Shown here piece after piece: positions 26,260 through 35,825 of a stretch of DNA of 64,000 bases (positions are counted from its first letter, which is position 1; each line of letters begins with the position of its first letter). The notes below the pieces were generated by a model. It did not search any database, was not told the origin of the DNA, and saw only the letters and a program-made list of their open reading frames with translations. The DNA lies in contig NZ_PVSS01000013.1 of NCBI RefSeq assembly GCF_003025005.1, positions 1-64,000 of the forward strand. Direction: 5' to 3'. This stretch comes from Brumimicrobium mesophilum. Its GTDB lineage: Bacteria; Bacteroidota; Bacteroidia; Flavobacteriales_D; Crocinitomicaceae. A program made the position numbers and the translations under genes.

Positions 26260-27816
26260 TTAAGGCGACAAGATTATCCTAAAAGTTGTCCCCTTCCCTA
26301 CTTCTGAATTTAAAATCTTTAATCTTCCTTTGTGGTATTCATGTATGATTCTTTTGGCGAGTGGTAAACCTAATCCCCAACCGCGCTTTTTGGTTGTGAA
26401 TCCTGGTTGGAAAACACTTCTTTGTTGAGCTATTGTCATTCCCTTACCAGTGTCGCTTATATCGATGAGTATTTGCCCATTAATTTGATTAATGCTGATG
26501 TCTAATTTACCAACACCTTCCATCGCATCAATGGCATTTTTACTGATGTTTTCTATCACCCATTCAAATAATGCAGCATTGTGCGGAATATTAATTTCAT
26601 CATCTGATGAAGTAAAAGTGAGTTCTACTTTTTGTGGAAAACGCGTTCTGAAATAATCTAAGAAATGAGTTGTCGTTTTTACAATATCTAAATCATTCAG
26701 TTGTGTACTGGCACCAATTTTTGAAAAACGATCTGTTACCTGTGAAAGTCTTTCAACATCTTTGTTCATTTCCTTTGAAATATCTTCCATGTTGTCCATG
26801 CCTTCTAGGAGTTGTACCCATGCCATTAATGACGAAATTGGGGTTCCTAATTGGTGAGCTGTTTCTTTGGCCATTCCCGCCCAAACTTTGTTTTGTTCTG
26901 CTTTTCTGAATGTACTAAAAATGATGTAGCCGATTAGTATAAATAGGAAAATTATTCCAAACTGAATAAATGGAAAATACTGTAATTGAACCAGTTCAGG
27001 ACTCGTAGCATAAAAAACATAACTCACTTCATTTTCAGAAAAACGAATTTTAATTGGAATATTTTCTTCTGACAACTCGTTTAATCTAATAGTCAATTCT
27101 TGACCATTGAGTGTGTCTTTGAGTAAATTTGAAGCAATAACCTTTTGTTTTGAACTATCTGTCAGAACAACAGGAACAAGTTCTGCATTTTCAATTAATT
27201 CTGTATTAAAAGCTTGAAAAAGTGAGTCTCTTTCTTCCTCCAAACGCAAAATATTTCGTGAATCATTATAGAAATAAGTCATGAATAAGTCATCATAAAC
27301 TTCAATCGTAAATGAAGGGTTAATTTTTTCCCAACTATAGGCCAATTTAACCAAGGTATCTGTAAACAATTTTTCAATTTCTTTCTCGCTTTTTTCAGGA
27401 AAACCTGTTGAAAGTTCTTCTTTTGAAAGTTGAATATTTATAAAAGTCGAAACAGAATTTTCTTGATCCAAAACGATTACCGGAATATCATCATTTCTGT
27501 TGATAATTTTTAGAGGAAATTCATACGATTGTTGACTATCAAGTGAAGTTTTACGCGAAATTTCTTTTGTTGCATCAATCCACAATTGCATTTCGCTCAA
27601 CTCTTTTTTACGCAATTCCTCGAAAGAATTATTGGTCAAGCGCACGAGTTCAGCACGTTTTTTTATTGCATCAGCCCATTGAGTTACACGTTCTCGTTCT
27701 CGTTTAGCAACTTCATTCACAATTTTATTGGAGGCATACAATGAGGCACCAACTAAAGCTAGAGCGATAAAAAGCAACGCAATTTTCCATTTTTGTTTAT
27801 TTGAATAGAGCTTCAT
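26260..27816 (-). CDS. Membrane sensor histidine kinase
   Basis: 518 residues. One membrane helix at about 11-29, a large extracytoplasmic region (30-275), a second helix at about 280-300, then a DHp helix with His321 in KETAHQLGTPISS and a HATPase domain with a glycine-rich GKGMT box and GWGLGLPLAKR. No HAMP or PAS domain is obvious. The His-Gln-Leu-Gly-Thr phospho-acceptor variant is, from memory, common in Bacteroidota kinases. No response regulator gene is adjacent, so its partner is unknown. Confidence 0.9.
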   Translation of the reverse strand: MKLYSNKQKWKIALLFIALALVGASLYASNKIVNEVAKRERERVTQWADAIKKRAELVRLTNNSFEELRKKELSEMQLWIDATKEISRKTSLDSQQSYEFPLKIINRNDDIPVIVLDQENSVSTFINIQLSKEELSTGFPEKSEKEIEKLFTDTLVKLAYSWEKINPSFTIEVYDDLFMTYFYNDSRNILRLEEERDSLFQAFNTELIENAELVPVVLTDSSKQKVIASNLLKDTLNGQELTIRLNELSEENIPIKIRFSENEVSYVFYATSPELVQLQYFPFIQFGIIFLFILIGYIIFSTFRKAEQNKVWAGMAKETAHQLGTPISSLMAWVQLLEGMDNMEDISKEMNKDVERLSQVTDRFSKIGASTQLNDLDIVKTTTHFLDYFRTRFPQKVELTFTSSDDEINIPHNAALFEWVIENISKNAIDAMEGVGKLDISINQINGQILIDISDTGKGMTIAQQRSVFQPGFTTKKRGWGLGLPLAKRIIHEYHKGRLKILNSEVGKGTTFRIILSP

Positions 27817-27897
27817 TTATTGGGTTTTTCTGTTGTTATAACGTTCTAAAATTGGTTATCATATTTAAAAAATAATTTTTCCGAATCCTCCCCCCAG

Positions 27898-27915
27898 CCC
27901 CCTCCGAAGGGGGAG
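27898..27915. repeat. Short GC-rich intergenic palindrome
   Basis: CCCCCTCCGAAGGGGGAG is nearly self-complementary and stands out in AT-rich DNA. A further hairpin, GCCGATTTTTATCGGC, follows near 28023. Both lie between the kinase gene and the omega-amidase gene (27817-28079), which holds no gene. Confidence 0.45.
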
Positions 27916-28079
27916 ACGTAATCAACTCACATTTAGGAACTAGAAATTTAACCCCTATTATCAATTAGTAAAAAGTAAAATCAGTTCCAATGAAGGTAGC
28001 TTATTTGTAAACCTCTCTCCCTGCCGATTTTTATCGGCACCCAAGCTGCTGCGAGATTTCATCCCGTTGCTGCATATTT

Positions 28080-28850
28080 TCATCTATCCTTCAAAAAAGG
28101 CATTTTTTTCCTCACCTCTTTCAGTGTCTCACTTTCTAATTCTTCATTCACCACATGTTCATCATGAGAAACCAAGCTTACAATCATTCCTGAAGGAGCA
28201 ATAATACATGAATCGCCTGAATAGTTTAAACCATTCTTGTCCTCTCCTACTCTATTCACACCAATCACATAAGATTGATTTTCTATCGCTCTTGCTTGCA
28301 ACAAAGTTCTCCAATGTAAACTGCGTTTTTCTGGCCAATTCGCAACATTTATGAGTAAATCGTATTCAAATTGGTCATCTTTCACTGAATTTCGAGAAAT
28401 TTCCGGAAATCTCAAGTCATAGCAAACTTGCAATAAAACCTTCCAACCTTTATATTCAAAAATGGTATTTTCTGTTCCAGCTGTATAGGTTTCGTCTTCT
28501 TTTGCCAAGCCAAATAATTTACGCTTGTTGTATTGTTGAATTGATCCATCTGCTTGAATAAAAACCATACGGTTATTATATTCCTTCCCATCTTTAATAA
28601 TCAACGAAGCGGTCACAGCACAATCATATTTCGCCGCCATTTTTTTCAACCATTGTACACTTTCGCCATCAATAGATTCGGCCATTTCAACAGCATTCAT
28701 CGTAAATGCAGTTTGAAACATTTCGGGTAAAACGACAATATCTGTTGGCAGTTGAACTTCTTTTAACATCGTTTCGTAATGCGATAGATTGGCTTTTTTA
28801 TCTTCCCAAACTTGATCACATTGAATCAAACTTACTTTTAAATCTTGCAT
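28080..28850 (-). CDS. Nitrilase-family omega-amidase (YafV-like)
   Basis: 256 residues. The carbon-nitrogen hydrolase triad is complete: Glu43 in LPEMFQTAF, Lys109 in YNKRKLFGL and Cys143 in VCYDLRFPE. LPEMFQTAFT and NWPEKRSLHWRTLLQARAIE are typical of the YafV/omega-amidase branch, which hydrolyses 2-oxo acid omega-amides such as 2-oxoglutaramate. It overlaps the aminotransferase gene by 13 bases. Together they fit the transaminase plus omega-amidase route that drives methionine (or aromatic amino acid) transamination with glutamine. Confidence 0.92.
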   Translation of the reverse strand: MQDLKVSLIQCDQVWEDKKANLSHYETMLKEVQLPTDIVVLPEMFQTAFTMNAVEMAESIDGESVQWLKKMAAKYDCAVTASLIIKDGKEYNNRMVFIQADGSIQQYNKRKLFGLAKEDETYTAGTENTIFEYKGWKVLLQVCYDLRFPEISRNSVKDDQFEYDLLINVANWPEKRSLHWRTLLQARAIENQSYVIGVNRVGEDKNGLNYSGDSCIIAPSGMIVSLVSHDEHVVNEELESETLKEVRKKMPFLKDR

Positions 28851-29977
28851 AATTTTTCTGTCGCTTTAATAATAGTTTCCTCGTCTTTTGCAAAACAAAA
28901 ACGAATCAAATGATCGTCATGTTGGTCTTTATTGAAACCTGAAACTGGAATCACCGCCACTCCATGTTTTTGAGTCATTTCTGTAGCAAAATCAACATCG
29001 CCTAAGTTACTAATTTCATTGTATCGTGCCACTTGAAAATACGTTCCTTGGCAATCCAAGAGTTCAAATCGACTATTTTTCATCAATCCACGAAAGAAAT
29101 CACGTTTTTTCTGGTAAAATTCACCCAATTGAGATAAATCTGCTTGAGGTAAATAATTTGACAATGTTTGTTGCGCTGTGCTGTTCACACAAAAAACAAC
29201 ATATTGATGAATTTTTTTCACCTCCTCCATTAAGAATTTTGGAGCAACGAGATAACCAATTTTCCAACCCGTTACGTGAAAGGTTTTTCCAAAAGATGAA
29301 ACAATAAACGATCGTTCTCGAATTGCTTTTCGGGTATTAACAGAAATGTGTTTTTGTTCGAAATGAATGAATTCATACACCTCATCCGAAAGTAAATAAA
29401 CATGTGGATTCCTTTCCATGATGAGCTCAATAGCTTGCATATCTGCTTCAGAAAAAACTGTTCCTCCTGGATTGTGAGGGTTATTAATAATCAATAATTT
29501 TGTTTTTGCAGAAATAGCGTCTTCAACTTTGTTCCAATCCACGGAGAAGTCAGCTTCCATATTAACATGAATTGGCTTCCCTCCTGCTAATTCAACAGAA
29601 GGCGCATAACAGTCATAGGATGGGTCTAAAACTATTGCCTCATCTTCACGATGAATAATGGCTTGAATTACCGTATAAATTGCCTGTGTTGCTCCAGAAG
29701 TAACCAAAACCTCTTCTTCCGGGTTAACATTTCTACCATAGTGTTTGGAAACCTTCTCACTGATTTCAACCAATAAACGAGGCGAACCTGGCATTGGCAT
29801 ATATTGGTGGTATTCTCCTTCTATTACTTTCTTATAGTTCTCAACCAATTCTGGCGCTACGGGAAAATTTGGAAAACCTTGTGATAAATTTATTGCGTTA
29901 TGTTCTGCCGCCATTTTGGACATCACACTAAAAATAGTAGTTCCAACATGGGGTAATTTTGATTTTATTTTGCTCAT
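28838..29977 (-). CDS. PLP-dependent aminotransferase, methionine/glutamine type (YbdL-like)
   Basis: 379 residues, fold type I class I aminotransferase. NPHNPGG at 167-173, Asp198 and Tyr201 in SDEVYEFIHF, the Schiff-base Lys231 in SSFGKTFHVTGWK and Arg in LIRFCFAK near the C-terminus are in place. LSQGFPNFP and SFGKTFHVTGWKIGY resemble YbdL and kynurenine/glutamine transaminase K, which use methionine or aromatic amino acids. It starts the two-gene unit with the omega-amidase gene. Substrate is inferred from family and neighbour. Confidence 0.92.
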   Translation of the reverse strand: MSKIKSKLPHVGTTIFSVMSKMAAEHNAINLSQGFPNFPVAPELVENYKKVIEGEYHQYMPMPGSPRLLVEISEKVSKHYGRNVNPEEEVLVTSGATQAIYTVIQAIIHREDEAIVLDPSYDCYAPSVELAGGKPIHVNMEADFSVDWNKVEDAISAKTKLLIINNPHNPGGTVFSEADMQAIELIMERNPHVYLLSDEVYEFIHFEQKHISVNTRKAIRERSFIVSSFGKTFHVTGWKIGYLVAPKFLMEEVKKIHQYVVFCVNSTAQQTLSNYLPQADLSQLGEFYQKKRDFFRGLMKNSRFELLDCQGTYFQVARYNEISNLGDVDFATEMTQKHGVAVIPVSGFNKDQHDDHLIRFCFAKDEETIIKATEKLCKI

Positions 29978-30136
29978 TTACTTTGTAAATTGTTCGAGCA
30001 TTAAAGTAATGAAATCTTTTGGTTTGGTGTTTTTTTTGGTTTGAATTGTAATTGGAGCTTTACATTAAGACAAAAGGGAAACACGATATGAAATATTTTA
30101 ACGTCCCTACAGGACTTCAAAAAAACCATAACATAA

Positions 30137-30160
30137 AGCCAAGGACTTCTGTCCTTGGCT
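30137..30160. repeat. Perfect inverted repeat in a repeat-like intergenic stretch
   Basis: AGCCAAGGAC-TTCT-GTCCTTGGCT is a ten-pair perfect hairpin. On both sides lie GTCCCTACAGGACTT and GTCCCTTTGGGACTT, two further small palindromes. The group occupies 30100-30190 inside the gene-free stretch 29978-30311. The pattern is that of an interspersed intergenic repeat; nothing codes there. Confidence 0.55.
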
Positions 30161-30311
30161 AATAAATGTCGTCCCTTTGGGACTTATAAAAGTTTGGCTT
30201 AAAGAAAAACTGTCTGATTTAGCAGAATTACATGTAAAAACACAAAAGGTAAAACCTCTGAGGTTACACACTCAAATCTCTTGTTTTTCTCCCTCTCCCT
30301 GAATTCTGTTC

Positions 30312-31856
30312 CTACATTGGAATATTACCATGCTTTTTCGCAGGTAATTCTTCTTTTTTGTTTTCTAAAATCTTGAATGCATTCGCAATTCTACTTCTTG
30401 TTTCTGATGGTTTGATTACATCATCAATGATTCCACGTTCTGCTGCTCTATATGGATTAGCGAACATTTCTGCGTATTCTGCTTCTTTCTCTGCTAACTT
30501 GGCAACTGGATCTTCTGCCGCTGCAATTTCGCGACGGAAAATAATTTCTGCTGCTCCTTTTGCTCCCATTACTGCAATTTCTGCCGTTGGCCATGCAAAA
30601 TTGAAATCTGCACCGATGTTTTTAGAATTCATTACATCAAACGCTCCTCCGTATGCTTTACGCGTAATAACGGTCACACGTGGAACAGTTGCTTCACTGA
30701 ATGCAAATAAAAGCTTGGCTCCGTGCGAAATAATTCCGTTCCATTCTTGATCTGTTCCTGGTAAGAATCCTGGTACATCTTCGAAAGTTAATAATGGAAT
30801 ATTGAACGCATCACAGAAACGTACAAAACGCGCTCCTTTTCTTGAAGAATCAATGTCTAAAACTCCTGCCAAAGAAATTGGTTGATTGGCAACAATACCA
30901 ATCGTTCTTCCTTCAATACGCGCAAAACCTACAACGATATTTGTAGCGAAATCTTTGTGTACTTCTCTGAAAGAATCGTCATCAATTGTGTGCTCTATTA
31001 CCTCACGAATATCGTAAGGCATATTGTTATTTTCTGGTAAAATAGAAGCAATTGTTTCTAACTTCTTTTCATCATAATGAAAGTTCTTTTTGTGTGGCGC
31101 CAATGATTGCCAGTTCTGAGGTAAATACGTCATTAAGTCACGCACTTCTTTTAAAACTGTTACATCGTTTGGACTTGTAAAGTGATTCACACCAGATTTC
31201 TCAGCGTGTGCTTTTGCTCCACCTAAATCTTCCGAAGTTACTTCTTCGTGTGTAACTGTTTTTACAACGTTTGGTCCTGTTACGAACATATACGAAGTGT
31301 CTTCTACCATGAAAACAAAATCCGTTAATGCTGGTGAATAAACCGCTCCACCCGCACATGGTCCCATAATTACACTCAATTGTGGAATTACACCAGATGC
31401 TCTTGTGTTTCTGTAGAAAATATCAGCGTAACCAGCCAATGAAACAACACCTTCTTGAATCCTTGCTCCTCCTGAATCATTCAACCCAATAATTGGTGTT
31501 TGACTCTTCATTGCAAGGTCCATAATTTTACAAATTTTCTCTGCATACGTTTCAGAAAGCGAACCTCCTAAAACAGTAAAATCTTGAGAAAAAACATAAA
31601 TTGGTCGGCCATGAATAGTTCCATAACCTGTTACAACTCCATCTCCAGGGTATTTTTCTTTGTCTAATCCAAAATCCTTTGACCGGTGTTCAACGAACAT
31701 TCCCATTTCTTGAAATGAGTTTTCATCCAACAAAAGTGTAATTCGCTCGCGAGCAGTTAGTTTACCTTTCTTATGTTGGCTGTCAATTCTGTGTTGACCT
31801 CCACCTAACATTGCTTCTTCGCGTTTTTCTATTAACTTTTTATTGATGTCTTCCAT
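30312..31856 (-). CDS. Acyl-CoA carboxylase, carboxyltransferase beta subunit (PccB-like)
   Basis: 514 residues. The crotonase-like carboxyltransferase pair is visible: the N-terminal half with [21 protein letters not shown] and [13 protein letters not shown], and the C-terminal half with [18 protein letters not shown] and KAYGGAF. This family transfers CO2 from biotin to propionyl- or acetyl-CoA, or works in decarboxylase complexes. No biotin carboxylase or biotin-carrier gene is adjacent. A link with the PrpE-like synthetase half (propionyl-CoA supply) is possible but the genes are 6 kb apart and on opposite strands. Confidence 0.95.
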   Translation of the reverse strand: MEDINKKLIEKREEAMLGGGQHRIDSQHKKGKLTARERITLLLDENSFQEMGMFVEHRSKDFGLDKEKYPGDGVVTGYGTIHGRPIYVFSQDFTVLGGSLSETYAEKICKIMDLAMKSQTPIIGLNDSGGARIQEGVVSLAGYADIFYRNTRASGVIPQLSVIMGPCAGGAVYSPALTDFVFMVEDTSYMFVTGPNVVKTVTHEEVTSEDLGGAKAHAEKSGVNHFTSPNDVTVLKEVRDLMTYLPQNWQSLAPHKKNFHYDEKKLETIASILPENNNMPYDIREVIEHTIDDDSFREVHKDFATNIVVGFARIEGRTIGIVANQPISLAGVLDIDSSRKGARFVRFCDAFNIPLLTFEDVPGFLPGTDQEWNGIISHGAKLLFAFSEATVPRVTVITRKAYGGAFDVMNSKNIGADFNFAWPTAEIAVMGAKGAAEIIFRREIAAAEDPVAKLAEKEAEYAEMFANPYRAAERGIIDDVIKPSETRSRIANAFKILENKKEELPAKKHGNIPM

Positions 31857-31961
31857 AATATCTTCTTTCTGTACTTTCTTAGATAGGCGTTAAATATCGT
31901 AAGATTTTTTTAATTGAGATTGATAATGATAAATGAAAGGTTAAAATCTAAATAATAAAGA

Positions 31962-32279
31962 TTAATCCAGAATAAATTTCATCGGCAACCTACATTTCGT
32001 TCTTTTTTCAATAGGTTTCCAATCCTCCATTGAATTTACTACTCTCAAAGCTTCAGACTTCAGGTCTTTTTTATGCTTTCTACTACAAGATTTACATTCT
32101 ATTTTTTCAACCTTGGCGTTTGTTATTTCGCCGGTAGTTTCAACAATAAAAGTTACAATCAATCGAGCTGAATCAGCTACCACATTCTTCTGAATATTTT
32201 CCTTCTCGCTTTGTGAATACGCTGAAAAGGAAAGTAGGAATGAAAACACAATGAAAATATTTTTTAATATCGGTTTCAT
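31962..32279 (-). CDS. Secreted TonB-C-like protein
   Basis: 105 residues. Signal peptide (about 1-22, ending Ala-Tyr-Ser-Gln). The remainder has TGEITNAKVEKIE, a Cys-x-x-Cys pair and DWKPIEKRTKCRLPMKF, which follows the pattern of the C-terminal domain of TonB but without membrane anchor or proline-rich linker. The start codon overlaps the alpha/beta hydrolase stop (ATGA), so they are coupled. Role unknown. Confidence 0.7.
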   Translation of the reverse strand: MKPILKNIFIVFSFLLSFSAYSQSEKENIQKNVVADSARLIVTFIVETTGEITNAKVEKIECKSCSRKHKKDLKSEALRVVNSMEDWKPIEKRTKCRLPMKFILD

Positions 32280-32905
32280 ATTTCTCTATTTATGATTTTG
32301 CTCACTTGATTTGCTTTATCAACAATCATGAAGTGTCCTCCCCCATCGATGATAATTCCGTTTTTTCCTTTTGGAGGAAGTATTCTGTCTTTTGAACCAC
32401 CAATTTTAATCAGGTTTTCTAATTTATTCGTGTTTTTCCAACTCACTAATTCCAAAACGGCCCATTTGGCGAAAGTTAAATTTGTATCATCTAGAATTGA
32501 ATACAACAATTCCTTGTTCTCTGCACTGAATAAAAATCGTGCAATTGGTTTTGGAGGCATAAACATCCATTTTGGAAGGAGCTTCAAAAAGAAAACGCTG
32601 CCTGGTAGTTTAAAAAAGCTTCTCAATTCATTTTTCCTTTCAACCGATGAAATTAAAACAGTAAATTTTGGGTTTAAAATTTTACTCATTTCAACAGCCA
32701 CTAACCCACCAAAACTTAGTCCTAAAATTCCAAAATGTTCTTCTTTGTCAATTCCATATTCTACAATCAGTCGTTTGGAATAATCAATAATTGACTCTTT
32801 TGAACTAGGTTCAAGCCATAAAACAGGAATTAATTCATGTTCAAGCTCCAAAAACTTGAAGACTCTTTCATCCGCTCCTAGACCGCTGAGTGCAAATATT
32901 TTCAT
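32276..32905 (-). CDS. Small alpha/beta hydrolase
   Basis: 209 residues. The nucleophile elbow Gly-Leu-Ser64-Phe-Gly-Gly, a GLGADERVF N-terminal oxyanion region and a C-terminal IDGGGHFMI with the catalytic His are in order; the acid is probably Asp in SKDRILPP. Short for the family, with a reduced lid. Cytoplasmic; substrate unknown. Cotranscribed with the TonB-C-like gene. Confidence 0.88.
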   Translation of the reverse strand: MKIFALSGLGADERVFKFLELEHELIPVLWLEPSSKESIIDYSKRLIVEYGIDKEEHFGILGLSFGGLVAVEMSKILNPKFTVLISSVERKNELRSFFKLPGSVFFLKLLPKWMFMPPKPIARFLFSAENKELLYSILDDTNLTFAKWAVLELVSWKNTNKLENLIKIGGSKDRILPPKGKNGIIIDGGGHFMIVDKANQVSKIINREI

Positions 32906-32939
32906 GTTGTTTTCTGAGTTAAGAATATATGTTTTGGAT

Positions 32940-33314
32940 TTAAAGCTCTTTAACTTTTATTGTTCCATTTCTGTAAAACTCAACTGCATTTTGAAGAATA
33001 CTATTTATCAAATCAATGGGTAAATCAGCGTTCGGATCTATGGGTAAAGTTTTCATGCGTTTTCGATCTCCTTGAATCAATTCAGGGAAATCCAATCGAG
33101 CACCTTCCACCATCAATAAATACGGATGATTCGTTTTTTTATCGACCATTAGAAAGCAAAACATTCTGTTTTTATAGCAAAAACATGGTGAATTCCATTT
33201 TCTAGTTTCACTCACATTTTCATCTTGTTCTAAGATAAAATCGCGTAATGCGAGCATGCAACTTTTGTTGGGCTCTTCTCTTTTTAGGTAATAATCGTGT
33301 AGTTCTTCGCTCAT
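32940..33314 (-). CDS. DUF1801 domain protein
   Basis: 124 residues, ATG start. The sequence WNSPCFCYKNRMFCFLMVD followed by PYLLMVEGARLDFPEL fits the DUF1801 (YdhG-like) fold, a small alpha/beta protein sometimes described as frataxin-like. Biochemical role in this organism unknown. It lies 34 bases upstream of the hydrolase gene on the same strand and may be part of that unit. Confidence 0.8.
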   Translation of the reverse strand: MSEELHDYYLKREEPNKSCMLALRDFILEQDENVSETRKWNSPCFCYKNRMFCFLMVDKKTNHPYLLMVEGARLDFPELIQGDRKRMKTLPIDPNADLPIDLINSILQNAVEFYRNGTIKVKEL

Positions 33315-33334
33315 TGAAAATGGATTCTGATTTT

Positions 33335-33497
33335 AGGGCACCTCTAAAAACTCTACTTTGGTTGCTAACTTGTTCTTTTTTCCAAATACTTCATTACCGA
33401 AATACTCATTTAGCCCAGCTAAACTCCGTTTTCAGCGCCTAGTATTTGAATAAAATAACTTCCTTATCATTCCAAACAGAGTTATTAGAGATGCCCT
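33335..33497. mobile_element. MITE-like element
   Basis: AGGGCACCTCTAAAAACTC at the left and the inverse of AGGGCATCTCTAATAACTC at the right form 19-base imperfect inverted ends (16 matches), bounding 163 bases with no coding capacity. The shape and size fit a miniature inverted-repeat element. No target duplication is evident by eye. Confidence 0.5.
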
Positions 33498-33525
33498 GTA
33501 AATTTAAGGATTAATTCTAAACCAT

Positions 33526-33560
33526 AAAAAAACGGTTTGAGAAACTCCCAAACCGTTTTT
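33526..33560 (-). terminator. Bidirectional terminator between the MITE and the lipoprotein gene
   Basis: AACGGTTTG pairs with CAAACCGTT around nine bases and has an A run on one side and a T run on the other; it ends the PepSY operon on the minus strand. Confidence 0.88.
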
Positions 33561-33581
33561 AAATAAAATTTTGACTTAAAA

Positions 33582-34007
33582 TCAGCTATCGATTTTTAAA
33601 AAATCTCCATCCATATTGAATTCTAAATCCATTTCATTGTCCAATTCAATTTGTTGGTTTTTATCGTCTAATTCCCAATCTGTAATGAAATTTGTTGGGT
33701 AATTTACTTCAACATAAGCGCTGATTTTCGTTGGAATAACACTCTTCGGAAGTTCAGAAACCCCATCGATCTCAATAATTTCTTTTTTTCTATTGAACTC
33801 TAAAGAAATACTTCCTTCCAATATTACATCGTAAGTCTTGGTGAAACCATCTTTATCCTCAATGCTCTGAATGATTACATTATTTGGAAAATGAGTTGTC
33901 ACATATTCACTGATTTCACTTGGCAAATCGCCTGAACCAATAATCTCTTCTTTATTACAACTGGTTAATACAGCCAGCACAACCAATAAACTTAATACTT
34001 GTTTCAT
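33582..34007 (-). CDS. PepSY-like lipoprotein
   Basis: 141 residues from the ATG at 34007; an upstream in-frame start would add ten basic residues before the signal. The signal ends in a lipobox Leu-Thr-Ser-Cys at about residue 16. Two PepSY-like beta-rich repeats follow, each opening with a PSEISEYVTTHFPNN or PTKISAYVEVNYPTN pattern and containing (L/F)EFN. Such proteins are envelope-located; function in Bacteroidota unproven. Probably cotranscribed with the next PepSY gene and controlled by the adjacent two-component system. Confidence 0.8.
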   Translation of the reverse strand: MKQVLSLLVVLAVLTSCNKEEIIGSGDLPSEISEYVTTHFPNNVIIQSIEDKDGFTKTYDVILEGSISLEFNRKKEIIEIDGVSELPKSVIPTKISAYVEVNYPTNFITDWELDDKNQQIELDNEMDLEFNMDGDFLKIDS

Positions 34008-34039
34008 TTCTTTTTTTATTATTCGTTTTTTAACCAAGA

Positions 34040-34477
34040 TTAAAACGGAATCACTTTTCCATCTTTAGAGAAAAGAACATCCATTTCTTCTTGTCCTTTT
34101 TCTAACTCTACCCTGTAAGTTTCAACTCCATTTATTACTATTTTCTTTGCGTCATCAATACGATAGTCACTATATTTTGTTTTTATAGAATTTAATACTG
34201 ATTTAGGAAAGTCTGAATTATTAATATCTTGTGTATAGCGAATCATTTTTCCATCTGCACTGTACCAAGCTTCATAATCTGAATTCCAACTAATTTCGAA
34301 TTCAACATTATATGTTTCCCCTTTCAATTCCCATTCAATATCATTTGCTTTTGGGAATTCTTTCTTGAAATTATTTAGAATAACAGAAGGAACTTGACTT
34401 TGTGGAATGTCTTGTGCAAAAACAGCACTTGATCCAAAAATTAATACCGCGAATAACTGAACTACTTTACTTTTCAT
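34040..34477 (-). CDS. Periplasmic PepSY-like protein
   Basis: 145 residues. Signal peptide about 1-21 (cleavage after Ala-Gln region). Two PepSY-like repeats: VPSVILNNFKKEFPKAN with an IEWELKG strand, and FPKSVLNSIKTKYSDY with YRVELEKG. Usually 140-150 residues, as here. It has its own promoter: a -7 box at 34503 and an operator-like element at 34523, the same arrangement as before the response regulator gene, suggesting it is that regulator's target. Confidence 0.85.
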   Translation of the reverse strand: MKSKVVQLFAVLIFGSSAVFAQDIPQSQVPSVILNNFKKEFPKANDIEWELKGETYNVEFEISWNSDYEAWYSADGKMIRYTQDINNSDFPKSVLNSIKTKYSDYRIDDAKKIVINGVETYRVELEKGQEEMDVLFSKDGKVIPF

Positions 34478-34502
34478 CTTACTTTTTTTTAAATTTATAC
34501 TA

Positions 34503-34510
34503 CAAATCTA
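34503..34510 (-). promoter_or_regulatory. -7 box for the PepSY genes
   Basis: Reads TAGATTTG on the minus strand, a match to TAnnTTTG, 25 bases before the ATG at 34477. Confidence 0.55.
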
Positions 34511-34522
34511 TGCCATGAATCT

Positions 34523-34540
34523 GGAAAGAATTTGGAATTT
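34523..34540 (-). promoter_or_regulatory. Operator-like site A of the PepSY/two-component locus
   Basis: On the plus strand GGAAAGAATTTGGAATTT, with two GGAA words 11 bases apart, as expected of the direct half-sites bound by OmpR-family regulators. It lies 12 bases from the -7 box, overlapping the -33 region. It matches site B (36541-36558) at 17 of 18 bases and at the same distance from the -7 box. Confidence 0.6.
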
Positions 34541-34544
34541 ATGA

Positions 34545-35825
34545 CTAAGCCAGGATATTTTTAAAATTAATCGAAAAACGATGTTCATCATTGACAAAAC
34601 TGTATTCAATTTTCAACTGATAAGAATAACAAATCGCTTCACTTAATGACAATCCTAAACCTGTACTATCTAACTTAGACTGATCTTTTTCAAACCTATT
34701 AAAAATACGATTTGAATTTAAAGCTGACGCTAATCCTGAATTAATAATTATAAATTCCTCATCACTAATTTGAATACTTATTCTGCCCTTCTTTTTATTG
34801 TGAGAAATAGCATTTTTAATCAGATTAGAAAGTAAAATTCCAGCAAGAGAGGCATTCATTTTTATTTTCAAATCAGTTGCTAAATCTAACTCCAATTTTA
34901 TTCCTTTAAATTCCAATAAGTCCTCATAATTCGACAAATAATCTGTCGTTAATGCGTTTACTGAAATGACATTCTGCTCAATAAATTGATTGTTCTCAAT
35001 TTTCGTCAATAATAGAAGAGAACTATTCAAACGTTTTAAACGATCGGTAATTGAAATCACTTTAACTATTGCTTCGGCGTCTTCTTCGCTTAGACTATTT
35101 GACTCAAGTAACAATTCTAATTTTCCAATAATTATTGCAATTGGAGTTTGGAGTTCATGAGAAGCATTTTCCGTAAACTCTTTTTGTGATTGAAATGCTT
35201 TTTTAGAATGGTTGATTAAGGTATTTGAAGCTTCTTGTAATTGAATGAACTCTTTAATATTTGAATTTGCTTCAATGGGATTTTTGTTCTTTTCTAAACG
35301 ATAGGTTTTTAACTGATTAAGAATGTCATAAAATGGATTCCAAACTTTACGTAGTACAAAATTATTCACAACTACAATACTGACTATCAGAATAATAAAC
35401 AACCAAACAACGCTCCAGAAAGAATCTTCAATCAAGTCATCTTCTTCAACCAAAGAAGAAATAACTGTGATTCGATAATAGTCATTTTCATGTTCAAAAG
35501 CAGAATGCAAAACACGAACGGGTTCTAGGTCATTTTCATTGATGCGGTACATCATCGTGTCCTTGTAAATATCTCGATATGCAAGTGCCGATTCTTTAGA
35601 AACAGGATGAATTTTGAAGTTATTTCCACTAAATTCATCTTGAAAAAGGAGAGAAGGATCACTGTGCGTTTTCATTAATATCAGCAGTCGATTGTTATCT
35701 AGTCCATCATCAATACTGTCTCTGATTTCATCCTTCAGATTGAAATAAAAAATGAATGACCACACACCAATAATGATGAAAAACACCAAGGAAAGATAAA
35801 TTAAAGATCGATTTAAGAGTTTCAT
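34545..35825 (-). CDS. Sensor histidine kinase of the PepSY locus
   Basis: 426 residues. Membrane helices at about 8-28 and 145-168 enclose a periplasmic sensor region; DHp His223 in ASHELQTPIAI and a HATPase domain with ISHNKK-type N box and STGLGLSLSE follow. The gene's start overlaps the stop of the response regulator gene by four bases, so the pair is coupled. It probably senses an envelope signal; the PepSY proteins next door may modulate or be the output. Confidence 0.92.
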   Translation of the reverse strand: MKLLNRSLIYLSLVFFIIIGVWSFIFYFNLKDEIRDSIDDGLDNNRLLILMKTHSDPSLLFQDEFSGNNFKIHPVSKESALAYRDIYKDTMMYRINENDLEPVRVLHSAFEHENDYYRITVISSLVEEDDLIEDSFWSVVWLFIILIVSIVVVNNFVLRKVWNPFYDILNQLKTYRLEKNKNPIEANSNIKEFIQLQEASNTLINHSKKAFQSQKEFTENASHELQTPIAIIIGKLELLLESNSLSEEDAEAIVKVISITDRLKRLNSSLLLLTKIENNQFIEQNVISVNALTTDYLSNYEDLLEFKGIKLELDLATDLKIKMNASLAGILLSNLIKNAISHNKKKGRISIQISDEEFIIINSGLASALNSNRIFNRFEKDQSKLDSTGLGLSLSEAICYSYQLKIEYSFVNDEHRFSINFKNILA

